A DNA stretch of 64,000 nucleotides from Agrilactobacillus yilanensis (GCF_003946725.1 NZ_RHOY01000016.1:17924-81923); one strand, 5' to 3'. Numbered from the stretch's first letter, positions 8,735 to 17,732 are shown. Numbers and translations are program-made. Notes: generated by a model not told the origin, from the sequence alone.

Positions 8735-10126
8735 TTGAAAAAACAAGTTAAAATCATGGAAACCGTTTTACGGGATGGCCATCAAAGTCTGGCCGCCACC
8801 CGCATGTCCACCGCACAGATGCTGCCCATCTTAGATAAGATGGATCAAGCCGGCTACTATGCTATGGAAGTTTGGGGCGGTGCAACTTTTGATTCTGCCT
8901 TACGTTATCTGAATGAAGATCCTTGGGAACGCTTAAGAATCATTCGTAAACACGTTAAAAACACTAAACTACAGATGCTTTTACGGGGCCAAAATTTATT
9001 AGGTTATCGCCATTATGCTGATGATTTTGTTAAATTATTTGTCCAAAAATCCGTTGAAAACGGCATTGATATTGTCCGTATTTTTGATGCTTTAAATGAC
9101 CCTAGAAATCTCAGAGTTGCGGTTGAAGCTACTAAAAAAGCGGGTGGAGAAGCCCAAACAGCAATTTCTTATACAACTAGTGAAGTTCATAATAATGCCT
9201 ATTTCTTAGACTTAGCAAAACAATATGCGGCTCTAGGTGCTGATTCCATTGCTATCAAAGACATGGCTGGTATTATGACGCCAGAAAACGCTTATGAGCT
9301 AGTTTCGATGATCAAAGATGCTATTGATTTACCTTTGGAGATTCACACCCATGCTACGAGTGGTATCGCACCAATGACTTATTTAAAGGCTATTGAAGCC
9401 GGTGCCGATATTATTGACACGGCGGTCTCTCCATTTGCTGGCGGAACTAGTCAACCAGCCACTGAATCTATGGTTTTAGGTTTACGTAGTCTTGGTTATG
9501 ATATTCCTGTCGACATGGATTTAATCAGTGATATTGCTGATTACTTCAAATCTATCCGTCAAGGCTTTTTAGATGACGGCACGATTAATCCAAAAGTTTT
9601 AGCTGTTGAACCTAAAGCTTTGATTTACCAAGTCCCCGGCGGCATGCTCAGTAATTTATTATCCCAATTAACCCAGCAAGGCCAAGCTGATAAATATGAG
9701 GCTGTTTTGAAAGAAGTCCCTAAAGTCCGTAAAGATTTAGGCTATCCACCACTTGTCACACCATTAAGCCAAATGGTTGGAACCCAATCCGTTATGAATG
9801 TCTTAACTAAAGAACGCTATAAAATGGTGCCTAATGAAATTAAGGAATACGTTAAAGGCTTATATGGTAAGACGCCTGCACCAGTGGATCCAGAAATTCA
9901 AGAAAAGATCATTGGCAATGAACCGGTTATCACCCAACGGCCTGCAGATCTGATCAAACCTGAATTACCTGAAATTCGTAAGGAAGCCGCTGCTTTTGCG
10001 GATACAGATGAAGATGTCTTAAGTTATGGTTTATTCCCTCAATCAGCCAAACCATTCTTAATGAAACGCAAAGATCCATTTTATGATATTCCAGTACAAA
10101 ACGTAACCGTAACGACTGAATTTTAA
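8735..10126 (+). CDS. oadA: Oxaloacetate decarboxylase alpha subunit, carboxyltransferase (463 aa)
   Basis: Transfers CO2 from oxaloacetate to biotin on OadD, producing pyruvate. It is a DRE-TIM/HMGL-like carboxyltransferase: ETVLRDGHQS (metal-binding Asp), MEVWGGATFD, IKDMAGIMTP with the catalytic Lys, and EIHTHATSG with the His ligands. At 463 residues it ends after the carboxyltransferase and PYC/OADA domains and lacks a biotin domain, matching the separate OadD. Start TTG 8735 is preferred because GAGGTG (8722-8727) precedes it; the in-frame ATG at 8720 lies before that site. The last operon gene, followed by a terminator. Confidence 0.93.
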   Translation: MKKQVKIMETVLRDGHQSLAATRMSTAQMLPILDKMDQAGYYAMEVWGGATFDSALRYLNEDPWERLRIIRKHVKNTKLQMLLRGQNLLGYRHYADDFVKLFVQKSVENGIDIVRIFDALNDPRNLRVAVEATKKAGGEAQTAISYTTSEVHNNAYFLDLAKQYAALGADSIAIKDMAGIMTPENAYELVSMIKDAIDLPLEIHTHATSGIAPMTYLKAIEAGADIIDTAVSPFAGGTSQPATESMVLGLRSLGYDIPVDMDLISDIADYFKSIRQGFLDDGTINPKVLAVEPKALIYQVPGGMLSNLLSQLTQQGQADKYEAVLKEVPKVRKDLGYPPLVTPLSQMVGTQSVMNVLTKERYKMVPNEIKEYVKGLYGKTPAPVDPEIQEKIIGNEPVITQRPADLIKPELPEIRKEAAAFADTDEDVLSYGLFPQSAKPFLMKRKDPFYDIPVQNVTVTTEF

Positions 10127-10144
10127 AGCCTAATTTAACATTTT

Positions 10145-10179
10145 AAGTGCTGATAGCTAAAGTCTATCAGTGCTTTTTT
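10145..10179 (+). terminator. Intrinsic terminator of the oad-cit operon
   Basis: AAGTGCTGATAG and CTATCAGTGCTT form a 12-bp stem with a 7-nt loop, followed by T-rich sequence. It starts 18 bp after the oadA stop. Confidence 0.92.
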
Positions 10180-10358
10180 GTGCTTATTTCTAAAATATGA
10201 GTATTTACTTTAAATTATAGTTGAAGAGAATTTTTTAATCGCTGCTTATAACTTTGATCAAAATCGTAATCAATAGTTTAAATTAGTATTAAATATATTA
10301 ATTTAAACTTAAATAAAATAATTATTATCTTAAATATCTAACTTTTTTTAAACTGCTA

Positions 10359-10463
10359 TGCTACAATACAACCAGAGCGATTCATCGATTTGAAATTATT
10401 CAGTGTGGGCTATCAGCAACTTAATTAAGGTTGTAGGTAGTCCTATTTTTATACATTGCTCTG
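10359..10463 (+). ncRNA. Candidate small structured RNA with extended -10 promoter, family unknown
   Basis: A TG-c-TACAAT extended -10 (10359-10367) is followed at once by a foldable segment. CAGAGC (10373-10378) pairs with GCTCTG (10458-10463). Inside, TTCA/TGAA makes a small hairpin (10381-10394). GGGCTATC (10407-10414) pairs fully, with G-U pairs, with GGTAGTCC (10436-10443) and encloses CAAC/GTTG. This is a three-way junction. No clear terminator follows; the downstream DNA is only AT-rich. I do not recognise an Rfam-type family. The rest of the gap 10181-10561 shows nothing else. Confidence 0.4.
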
Positions 10464-10561
10464 TTACTATTAATAATAATTTTATATCTGCTGAAATCTG
10501 TTTTTTGGTGATACTCATTGATTTTATTTAAAATTATTAGAATTTAATTTTAAAATCCGCC

Positions 10562-10589
10562 TTGACATTAACCAAAAACAATATATACT
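10562..10589 (+). promoter_or_regulatory. Promoter of the methionine T-box transcript
   Basis: TTGACA (10562-10567), 16 bp, TATACT (10584-10589). It is the best sigma-A-like promoter in this gap and lies directly before the T-box leader. Confidence 0.85.
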
Positions 10590-10595
10590 AATCTT

Positions 10596-10877
10596 AACTT
10601 AATAATTATTTAATTTGACGTTGATGAGAAGAGTAGTTAATGGCGTAACTGAACAAGCGACCACCGTTAGTGTGAGGGTGGCAGTGAGAAGTTAACGAAG
10701 ATGAGCTCTGAGTCTTGAATGGCAGTGCAAGCTAAAATTCCGGTAGGATCCGATAGCATCCCAAGTCTACAAATCAATGAATTTGTGTACTTTTGAGGTA
10801 GTTTTTTTAAATTACAAATTTGGGGTGGTACCACGACCACATCGTCCCCGTATCTTAATTGATACGGGGATTTTTTA
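10596..10877 (+). promoter_or_regulatory. T-box riboswitch (probably tRNA-Met) upstream of metA
   Basis: A leader of about 280 nt holds the T-box core GGGTGGTACCACG (10823-10835), followed by a terminator. That terminator is CCCCGTATC (10846-10854) / GATACGGGG (10861-10869) with a T6 run. Upstream lies a long stem I region with the GATGAGAAGAGTAG segment typical of T-box stem I bases. An ATG in GAAGATGAGC (about 10699-10708) is a plausible specifier codon, but I could not fold stem I reliably. The downstream genes make methionine, so a tRNA-Met-sensing leader is expected. Uncharged tRNA would favour the antiterminator and allow metA-metY expression. Confidence 0.9.
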
Positions 10878-10900
10878 TTGTCATCAAAAGGAGTGATTTC

Positions 10901-11770
10901 ATGACTGTATTTTGTACAAACGGGTTTAACAAAAAAACAAATCGAATTTTACCACTAAACAAAAAGCAAGCGACTTCCATTTTAGTTTTAAACCTAATGC
11001 CGGATAAACAAACTACCGAAACGCAACTCAGCAATCTCTGCAATGAACTAAACCGGCCCATTTCATTAACGTTCATGTATCCTAAAACCCATTGTTGGCA
11101 TCATGGTGATCAAACTAGTTTAGCAAAAAACTACGTTACGTTAGATCAAATAAAAGATCAATACTTTGATAGCCTGTTAGTCACCGGTGCACCGCTGGAA
11201 CGGCTTGACTTCAATGAAATCGATTTTTGGCAGGAATTTATTGCTATTCGCCACTGGGCTCAAAGTCATACTCAAACCCAATTATTTACCTGCTGGGCCG
11301 CCCAAGCCGCTTTATTTGTCGATTATGCCATTCCTAAAATTGACTTAGATGAAAAAATCTTTGGTGTTTACGTTAATGAGTTAAACGACTCAGCTTTACC
11401 GCAATGGTTCCAAATGCCACAATCTCGTTTTAGCAAAGTTGATCGGCAGACCGTTCAAAATACGCCTGGTTTACAAGTTCTAGGAGATAACCAGTCCACT
11501 GGCCCATTTTTAATGCAATCTGATACAAAGCACAGTCTTTATGTTTTGGGGCATCCCGAATACTTCATGGATACTTTAAGCAATGAATATTATCGGGATT
11601 TACACAAAAATATGGCCGTAAAACCACCCATTAATATCTCTTTAACCGCCCCACAGTTTTCTTACGCCCATTGGCGATGTTGCAGTCGTTACTTGTACCA
11701 ATCTTGGTTAGATCAATCATTTACTTTAAAGGAGCAAAAAAACGATGACAAAAAACAATTACAACTTTGA
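10901..11770 (+). CDS. metA: Homoserine O-acetyltransferase, MetA family (289 aa)
   Basis: Acylates homoserine in methionine synthesis. The MetA glutamine-amidotransferase-like fold is shown by [14 protein letters not shown], the nucleophile Cys131 in FTCWAAQA, and the LGHPEY motif with catalytic His and Glu. In [11 protein letters not shown] the residue after APL is Glu100. The equivalent position is Glu in acetyl-CoA-using MetA enzymes and Gly in the succinyl-CoA-using E. coli enzyme, so acetyl-CoA is the likely donor. ATG 10901 has AAAGGAGTG upstream. The N-terminus is somewhat shorter than usual for the family. Controlled by the T-box; overlaps metY by 26 bp. Confidence 0.9.
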   Translation: MTVFCTNGFNKKTNRILPLNKKQATSILVLNLMPDKQTTETQLSNLCNELNRPISLTFMYPKTHCWHHGDQTSLAKNYVTLDQIKDQYFDSLLVTGAPLERLDFNEIDFWQEFIAIRHWAQSHTQTQLFTCWAAQAALFVDYAIPKIDLDEKIFGVYVNELNDSALPQWFQMPQSRFSKVDRQTVQNTPGLQVLGDNQSTGPFLMQSDTKHSLYVLGHPEYFMDTLSNEYYRDLHKNMAVKPPINISLTAPQFSYAHWRCCSRYLYQSWLDQSFTLKEQKNDDKKQLQL

Positions 11771-13022
11771 AACTTTACAAATTCACGCTGGCCAAACCGT
11801 TGATGAAACCGGAGCGCGGGCCGTACCCATTTATCAAACAACTTCTTATGTCTTCGATAATCCTCAACAAGCCGCTGATCGCTTTGCACTAAGAGACCCC
11901 GGTAATATTTATACCCGCTTGACCAATCCAACCACAGCCGTTGTAGAACAGCGCGTTGCTGCTTTAGAAAACGGCACAAGTGGTGTTGCTTTAGCCACTG
12001 GCGCCGCTGCAATTACAGCCGCCATTCAAAATATTGCTGAACAAGGCGACGAAATTGTTGCTGCCAGCACGCTTTATGGCGGGACTTATAACCTATTCAA
12101 CATCACCTTACCAAAATTGGGCATCACAACGCATTTTGTTAATTCCGACGACCCAAATAATTTTGAAAAAGCTATTAATGAACATACTAAAGCCCTTTAT
12201 CTTGAAAGTATCGGTAACCCGGACATCAATTTAGTGGACTTACCAAAAATCGCAGAAATTGCCCACAAACATCAAATTCTATTGATTGTTGACAATACTT
12301 TTGCCACACCATACTTATATCGCCCCTTAGATTTAGGCGCTGATATTGTCGTTGAATCTGCTACAAAATTCATCGGCGGTCACGGGACAACCATGGGCGG
12401 CCTGATTGTCGAAAATGACAAATTTGACTACCGAGCTTCTGGTAAATACCCAAGCTTCACTACCCCAGATGCCCAATATAACGGCCTTGTATTCGCGGAT
12501 CTAAAAGGTGGCGCCTTCACTACAAAAGTTCGGGCAGAAACATTACGGGACACTGGTGCAGCCATCAGTCCCTTTAATTCCTTCCTACTATTACAAGGTC
12601 TAGAAACCTTATCTTTACGTTTAGAACGCCACGTCGCAAATACCCGCAAAGTTATTGAATTCTTAGATGCCCATCCAAAAGTTGCTTGGATCAAATATCC
12701 TGAACTTAAAGACAGCCCTTATCACGATTTAGCTGTCCGAGATTTTCCAAAAGGCGTCGGCGCTATCTTCACTATCGGCTTAACAGGTGGCGAAGCAGCC
12801 GGCAAAGCACTGATCACCAAACTTAACATCTTCTCTTTACTCGCCAACGTTGGTGACGCCAAATCCTTAATCATCCATCCAGCCTCCACCACCCACGCAC
12901 AACTTAATGAAGCCGAACTTAGAGCCACCGGCATCACCCCCGACCTCATCCGAATCTCCATTGGCATTGAAAACGCCGATGACCTAATCGCAGATTTGAA
13001 ACAAGCCCTAGATCAAATTTAA
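11745..13022 (+). CDS. metY: O-acetylhomoserine sulfhydrylase (425 aa)
   Basis: A PLP-dependent Cys/Met metabolism enzyme that turns O-acetylhomoserine plus sulfide (or a thiol) into homocysteine. It has the family length, DNTFATPY, and the PLP lysine Lys208 in [14 protein letters not shown] 11745 follows AAAGGAG within the end of metA. The substrate matches the acetyl-type MetA made by the previous gene, giving a two-step direct sulfhydrylation route. The stop TAA at 13020-13022 lies inside a TTTAATC sequence that is also the linker between hairpin repeat units starting at 13025, so the gene end abuts the array. Confidence 0.92.
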   Translation: MTKNNYNFETLQIHAGQTVDETGARAVPIYQTTSYVFDNPQQAADRFALRDPGNIYTRLTNPTTAVVEQRVAALENGTSGVALATGAAAITAAIQNIAEQGDEIVAASTLYGGTYNLFNITLPKLGITTHFVNSDDPNNFEKAINEHTKALYLESIGNPDINLVDLPKIAEIAHKHQILLIVDNTFATPYLYRPLDLGADIVVESATKFIGGHGTTMGGLIVENDKFDYRASGKYPSFTTPDAQYNGLVFADLKGGAFTTKVRAETLRDTGAAISPFNSFLLLQGLETLSLRLERHVANTRKVIEFLDAHPKVAWIKYPELKDSPYHDLAVRDFPKGVGAIFTIGLTGGEAAGKALITKLNIFSLLANVGDAKSLIIHPASTTHAQLNEAELRATGITPDLIRISIGIENADDLIADLKQALDQI

Positions 13023-13545
13023 TCAGAGCGGGACAAAAGACGGGTTGATTTTGAGCATAAGCCTAGGCTAACGCCGTGAGCGGGCTTCGCTTACAAGTTA
13101 GACGTAGCTAAGCGCAGAAATCAGTCTTTTGGAACGCGTTTAATCAGAGCGTGAAGGGACATGATTTTGACTTCGAGCACTAACCTAGAATTATGAAATA
13201 AGTGCACTTCGCTTATGAATAATTCGTAGTTAGGTGAGAAGTCAGTGTCCCTGAACGCGTTTTAATCAGAGCGAGAAGCCTCATGGGCTGGCTTCACGTA
13301 TAACCTAGAATCTTGCCGAGTGTCGCTAGACACACAAGAGATTCGTAGTTATACAAGAAGATAATGAGGCTGAACGCGTTTTTGTAGAGCGGGACAAGCT
13401 ACGGTTTGACAATGCACATAACCTAGACTTACGACATAAGCCCGGTCTTGGCTTGTGAGTAAGACGTAGTTATGTAAATTGTCAGTAGCTTGGAACGCGT
13501 TTAAGCCAGAGCACGAAAGCCTCGAGCACTAACCTAGAAAACCAT
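13023..13545 (+). repeat. Array 1 of the 117-bp covarying hairpin repeat: four full units and one partial
   Basis: Full units are at 13025-13141, 13146-13263, 13268-13383 and 13386-13502; a broken fifth begins at 13508 and loses similarity after about 13542. Each starts AGAGCG and ends AACGCGTTT, and each is a long interrupted hairpin. Outer stem pairs are CAAAAGAC/GTCTTTTG, GGGACA/TGTCCC, GCCTCAT/ATGAGGC and CAAGCTAC/GTAGCTTG in units 1 to 4, so sequence differs but pairing is kept. All share an internal loop of CTAG opposite CGTA between two helices. No ORF or transposase is present. The remaining bases to 13644 hold the promoter of the next gene (TG-c-TATACT, 13608-13616). Confidence 0.9.
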
Positions 13546-13644
13546 GGATAAACCGCTTACAAAATTTTCGTTTAACCGGGTGTTTCTCCCTAATTATAAA
13601 AACTTCATGCTATACTTAAGATAATAATTGGGGAGGTGATTGGC

Positions 13645-14028
13645 ATGCGAACAACCGCCATCAAAGACAGTATTTTACTCAGCGCCTTACTAGCCATTAC
13701 TTTAGTTGGTGTTACTTTAACAGATCTATTCCAATCAGATTTTTCGTTAAGATCTATCATCATGGTCAATTTTTACGCAATTATCCTCATCCTAGGTATC
13801 TATAGTAATTATCGCTTAAAGTACTTTAATTTGTGTCTCAATGCTTATATTGCCCAACATCACTTATCTCGTTTAACTTTAGAAGAAGTTACCGGTTTTT
13901 CTCGATTTGATTTTTCAATCAACCGTGATAAAACGATGACCTTTGCATTTGGGTTACCGAACAAACGTCGGACTGTTTTAAAGAAATTAAAAGCGACGTA
14001 TGGCCCATTAGCCACTACAAATCCATGA
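13645..14028 (+). CDS. Small membrane protein of unknown function (127 aa)
   Basis: Two hydrophobic segments near the N-terminus (about residues 9-28 and 38-56), then a basic, soluble C-terminal part of about 70 residues that ends in a Lys/Arg-rich stretch. ATG 13645 is preferred because GGGGAGGTGAT overlaps the alternative GTG at 13636. I do not recognise a family. The gene is monocistronic: an extended -10 promoter is at 13608-13616 and a terminator follows at 14062. Confidence 0.7.
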   Translation: MRTTAIKDSILLSALLAITLVGVTLTDLFQSDFSLRSIIMVNFYAIILILGIYSNYRLKYFNLCLNAYIAQHHLSRLTLEEVTGFSRFDFSINRDKTMTFAFGLPNKRRTVLKKLKATYGPLATTNP

Positions 14029-14061
14029 GCGATTTGTCTAATAATTTACAATAATCAACGT

Positions 14062-14101
14062 GCACCGATATGAAATTTTCATTTTATATCGGTGCTTTTT
14101 T
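14062..14101 (+). terminator. Intrinsic terminator
   Basis: GCACCGATAT / ATATCGGTGC, a perfect 10-bp stem, followed by T6. It ends the small membrane protein transcript. Confidence 0.92.
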
Positions 14102-14188
14102 ATGGTATATTCAGAGAAGTTATCATTTAAAATAATTTAAAATATTTTTTATTTTGTAAATCTGTCATTTTTAGGGGAGAAATTCATC

Positions 14189-15751
14189 TTGAAATCACTT
14201 AGTAATGGCCTGGATAAAGTTATTAAACTTATTTTTGGCCTATTTGCGGCTGCTTCGGTACTCACCGCTTTTAAGACACCAAATTTTAGTTTTCTACCAT
14301 TTTGGGGTAAATTTTTAGGTTTACTGCTTGTTATTGGTCTCATTATCCTTTTGTTGCAGCCTAAAATCTATCAACGATTTAAAAATTTTGTCCTACCTAA
14401 ACGTTATCTAGCGCTTGTTTTAGGCCTTTTATTTATTTACCAGCTCTTATTTTATTGGCAACTCACCATTCTTTCTGGCTGGGATCCTGGGGTGATCATT
14501 CAAAATGCCGGGGGTGCCTTCAGTCAAGCCTATTTTTCTTGGAACTACAACAACACCTTTTTACTATTAATTGAACACGGTATTTACCGCATGGCTATTG
14601 ATACCGGCTTGATGCCAACTATTTTAAAAGCATTGCTTGTGGCTAATGCGCTTGTCTTAGATTTAGCCGTTTTGGGCATGTATTTTATCGGCAAACGCCT
14701 TAAAGATGCACACTTTGGTACCGTTCTTTTTAGTTTAGGTCTTTTATTTTGGGGCCTATCCCCATGGATTTTGGAATTTTATTCAGATACCCTAGGACTG
14801 CTTGCGGTTGTTGGCCTGAGCTTGCTTGCACTGAAAATCAGCCAAGCAACTGCCCACGGTCCGCGCAGCCTTTGGACAATACTTTATGCCCTACTGAGTA
14901 TTGCCAGCTACTTACTTAAACCAACAACGCTAATCATCAGTATGGCTTTTGTCATCATTCTAATGCTACACGCCTTAAAACAACGTCTAAATTGGCGTCA
15001 ATTTTTAGTTGGTCTGCTTTATACCATCGGGGCTTTAAGTATTTTTGTAATTGGCAACCAGATGTACACCCATTATGTCTATCATAATTTGACTTTTACC
15101 GTTGAAGGCAAAGCTTATAAACTGGATCCTCAACTGAAAACACCCCCTAGTCATTTTATTGCCATGGGGTTAGCGGGTATCGGCGGTTATAATGATGCCG
15201 ATCCAATTGCGACCCACAATGTCAAAACCTATCAAGCAAGAGATGCCATGAATCGCCGCAAAATCAAGCAACGCTTACACAATTACGGTGTTGTAGGTTA
15301 TTTAAAATTTTTGCGGGTTAAATTCAACAATAATATTGCCAATGGTAATTTTGTTTGGGACGGTGACATTAACTTTAACCATAAACAGCTGCATTACCCG
15401 ATCAACTTGATCTCTCGACTCAGTGCCGCTTTTAACTTAATTGACGGTCGTTTCCGTAACCCAATGCGCTGGCTCAATCAAGTAACTTGGATCATCTTAT
15501 TAAGCTTTAGTTTCATGAGTATTTTTGTGAAACCGACTGAAAAATTTAACTTTCTCCGGTTAAATCAATTGATTATTTTGGGCATGCAAATTTATCTTTT
15601 GATCTTTGAAGGGGGCACTAGCCGTTATGTTTTCATGTGGTTGCCTTGCTTTGTCATCACTGGACTTTATGGTTATCATTTCAGTCAAACCGCTCTAAAA
15701 AATTGGCGTACTAAACCACATCACTGGCGGTTTTCTAAAAACCAGACTTAA
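14189..15751 (+). CDS. Polytopic membrane protein, possible GT-C type glycosyltransferase (520 aa)
   Basis: A protein of 520 residues with about ten or more hydrophobic segments. An extracytoplasmic acidic motif SGWDPGVI lies after the second or third segment, and a hydrophilic region rich in basic residues (about 310-400) comes before the last helices. This layout resembles lipid-linked-sugar-using GT-C transferases (GT39-like), as found in cell-envelope glycosylation, but no decisive signature was seen. Start TTG 14189 has AGGGGAGA at 8 bp. It is monocistronic with a terminator 7 bp after the stop. Confidence 0.6.
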   Translation: MKSLSNGLDKVIKLIFGLFAAASVLTAFKTPNFSFLPFWGKFLGLLLVIGLIILLLQPKIYQRFKNFVLPKRYLALVLGLLFIYQLLFYWQLTILSGWDPGVIIQNAGGAFSQAYFSWNYNNTFLLLIEHGIYRMAIDTGLMPTILKALLVANALVLDLAVLGMYFIGKRLKDAHFGTVLFSLGLLFWGLSPWILEFYSDTLGLLAVVGLSLLALKISQATAHGPRSLWTILYALLSIASYLLKPTTLIISMAFVIILMLHALKQRLNWRQFLVGLLYTIGALSIFVIGNQMYTHYVYHNLTFTVEGKAYKLDPQLKTPPSHFIAMGLAGIGGYNDADPIATHNVKTYQARDAMNRRKIKQRLHNYGVVGYLKFLRVKFNNNIANGNFVWDGDINFNHKQLHYPINLISRLSAAFNLIDGRFRNPMRWLNQVTWIILLSFSFMSIFVKPTEKFNFLRLNQLIILGMQIYLLIFEGGTSRYVFMWLPCFVITGLYGYHFSQTALKNWRTKPHHWRFSKNQT

Positions 15752-15757
15752 GGCCAC

Positions 15758-15789
15758 AAAAAAGAAGCACGTTAAGTGCTTCTTTTTTT
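15758..15789. terminator. Bidirectional intrinsic terminator
   Basis: AAGAAGCAC / GTGCTTCTT stem with A-rich left flank and T7 right flank. It can serve both the membrane protein gene and the converging aldo/keto reductase gene. Confidence 0.9.
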
Positions 15790-15859
15790 GTAACCTTTTT
15801 ATAGCGTACATTTTCGATATAAGCCATCACGTAGAAAACTTTATTGATTTATGTGCCTT

Positions 15860-16708
15860 TTAAAATGGGCGGTCATCTGGGTTTTGAGCTAAGCCAGCAA
15901 CCCCGCGTAAACCATCAATTGTGGCCATATCTGCAGCATCAATTTCAAAATCAAAAATTTCAGTATTTGCTTTAATTCGGTCAGCGTGAACTGATTTTGG
16001 CAATGGTAAGAAACCATGTTGCAAACTCCACCGCAAAACAACTTGGGCCAAAGATTTATGGTATTTGTCAGCGATTGATTTTAAGGCATCAACTTCAAAA
16101 ATCTTACCGGTACCTAATGGACTGTAAGCTTCATTTAACATGCCGTGGTCTGTATTATAGGCAGTTAATTCAGGCTGTAGATCACTAGGATTTAAGAAGA
16201 TTTGATTGACAGCTGGTTGAATTTTAGCAGTCTGATACAAAGCTTCTAAATGTGGTTTACGGAAATTAGAAACCCCAATTGCGCGGATTTTACCAGCTTG
16301 AACAGCTTCTTCCATGGATAACCACGATTCCGCATTAGCATCAGCCCAACGATCCCGTAAATCCACTGGGTTTGGCCAATGAATTAAATAAAGATCCAAA
16401 TAATCAATACCTAAAGCACTTAAAGAAGCATCAATGGCTGCTTTTGCTGCTTTACGGCCATGATCTGGATTCCATAATTTGGTCGTTACAAAGAGCTCAT
16501 CTCGTTTAATGCCACTGCGTTTGATCCCAGCACCAACTGAAGTTTCATTGCCATAAGCAGTGGCTGTATCAATATGCTTGTAACCGGCCATAATTGCATC
16601 ATAAACGGATTGTTCGGCTACTGCACCGCTTGGTGTCTGCCAAGTCCCAAAACCGACTACTGGTATTTTAACGCCATTATTTAAGGTATACGTATCTGTT
16701 AAACTCAA
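15860..16708 (-). CDS. Aldo/keto reductase (282 aa)
   Basis: An NADPH-type aldo/keto reductase of the bacterial 2,5-diketogluconate reductase-like group. The catalytic tetrad is visible: Asp and Tyr in HIDTATAYGNE, Lys in VTTKLWNPDH, and His in YLIHWPNP. The coenzyme-binding end LPLPKSVHADRI is also present. TTG 16708 is chosen because AGGGGG lies just before it, while the in-frame ATG at 16732 lacks a ribosome binding site. Substrate unknown. It stands alone between two terminators, at a point where the usual gene order after rpsR is broken. Confidence 0.88.
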   Translation of the reverse strand: MSLTDTYTLNNGVKIPVVGFGTWQTPSGAVAEQSVYDAIMAGYKHIDTATAYGNETSVGAGIKRSGIKRDELFVTTKLWNPDHGRKAAKAAIDASLSALGIDYLDLYLIHWPNPVDLRDRWADANAESWLSMEEAVQAGKIRAIGVSNFRKPHLEALYQTAKIQPAVNQIFLNPSDLQPELTAYNTDHGMLNEAYSPLGTGKIFEVDALKSIADKYHKSLAQVVLRWSLQHGFLPLPKSVHADRIKANTEIFDFEIDAADMATIDGLRGVAGLAQNPDDRPF

Positions 16709-16778
16709 AATAAAGCCCCCTATTTTAGTCATTGTTTTTAGTTTAACACACTTACTTTTATTTAGTAAATAAAAATCA

Positions 16779-16820
16779 AAAAAAGAAGCCCATTCAAAGG
16801 TTAACTTTGAATGAGCTTCT
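16779..16820 (-). terminator. Intrinsic terminator of rpsF-ssb-rpsR
   Basis: Read leftward: AAGAAGCTCATTCAAAG / CTTTGAATGGGCTTCTT, about 17 bp with one G-T pair, followed by T7. It begins 14 bp after the rpsR stop. Confidence 0.93.
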
Positions 16821-16833
16821 TGGATGTAGTCTA

Positions 16834-17067
16834 TTAATCTTCTACAACGAATGGTAAAAGACCCATGATCCGTGCACGTTTGATAGCAATTGTTAATTTA
16901 CGTTGGTTCTTAGCACTTGTACCAGTGACACGGCGTGGTAAAATTTTGCCACGTTCAGAAACAAAGCGTTTCAATAAATCAGTATCTTTGTAATCGATGT
17001 ATTCGATATGGTTAGCGGCGATAAAGTCAACCTTACGGCGACGACGGCCACGACGTTGTTGAGCCAT
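16834..17067 (-). CDS. rpsR: 30S ribosomal protein S18 (77 aa)
   Basis: Binds 16S rRNA as a heterodimer with S6. It has a basic N-terminus with RRGRRRRK, then [19 protein letters not shown] and [19 protein letters not shown], all typical of S18. A strong AAGGGAGG site precedes ATG 17067. It is the last gene of the leftward rpsF-ssb-rpsR operon and is followed by a terminator. Confidence 0.98.
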   Translation of the reverse strand: MAQQRRGRRRRKVDFIAANHIEYIDYKDTDLLKRFVSERGKILPRRVTGTSAKNQRKLTIAIKRARIMGLLPFVVED

Positions 17068-17141
17068 ATTTATACCTCCCTTGAAATTTAGTTTATTTAA
17101 GATTCAATTTAAGTTTACTTTTCGTTTTGGAAACAACCTGC

Positions 17142-17732
17142 TTAGAATGGCAGATCGTCGTCAGAAATATCAATTTGTTGGCCATTATCTGCAAAAGGAT
17201 CTTGCATATCTGACTGATTATTGTTATTTGAGACATTGTTGTTACTGTTATTAGGCATTGAATTATTGTTGTTTGATGTTGGCATACCGGTATTTTGATT
17301 GCCATTATTATTTTGATTATAACCTTGGTTCTGGTTATAATTTTGATTGTTATTACCACCGTTATAATTGCCACCGCCATTGTCGGCACCATTATCCCGT
17401 TGTTGTGTTGTTGCTCTTGACTCTAGTAAAGAGAAATTATCTACAACAACTTCAGTAACATAAACTTTTTGGCCTTGTTGGTTATCATAAGAACGACTTT
17501 GCAGCCGACCTTCTACCCCAACTAAAGAACCTTTACGTGTAAAGTTCGCGAAATTCTCAGCAGCTTTACGCCAAATGACACAGTTAATAAAGTCTGCATC
17601 CCGCTCCCCTTGAGCATTCGTAAATTGTCGATTGACCGCTACTGTGAAACTTGCCACAGCAGCACCATTATTGGTGTAACGAAGTTCAACGTCTCGGGTT
17701 AGACGACCAACTAGGACAACTCGATTAATCAT
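17142..17732 (-). CDS. ssb: Single-stranded DNA-binding protein (196 aa)
   Basis: The N-terminal OB fold (about 1-110; [31 protein letters not shown]) is followed by an unusually Asn-rich linker (about 115-180) and the acidic tip DISDDDLPF that recruits partner proteins. ATG 17732 is chosen because GGAGAGGAG lies between it and the in-frame ATG 17753. The Asn/Gly/Gln linker is encoded by AAY-rich DNA that produces spurious frames on both strands. Confidence 0.97.
   Translation of the reverse strand: MINRVVLVGRLTRDVELRYTNNGAAVASFTVAVNRQFTNAQGERDADFINCVIWRKAAENFANFTRKGSLVGVEGRLQSRSYDNQQGQKVYVTEVVVDNFSLLESRATTQQRDNGADNGGGNYNGGNNNQNYNQNQGYNQNNNGNQNTGMPTSNNNNSMPNNSNNNVSNNNNQSDMQDPFADNGQQIDISDDDLPF

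Noticed and set aside
13025..13502. CRISPR array
   Set aside because: Periodicity of about 118 bp could suggest repeats and spacers, but each whole unit is one hairpin with conserved ends and no unique spacers, and no cas genes are present.
17093..17392. 99-codon ORF overlapping ssb on the same strand
   Set aside because: Low-complexity Ile/Thr reading of the Asn-rich ssb linker in another frame.
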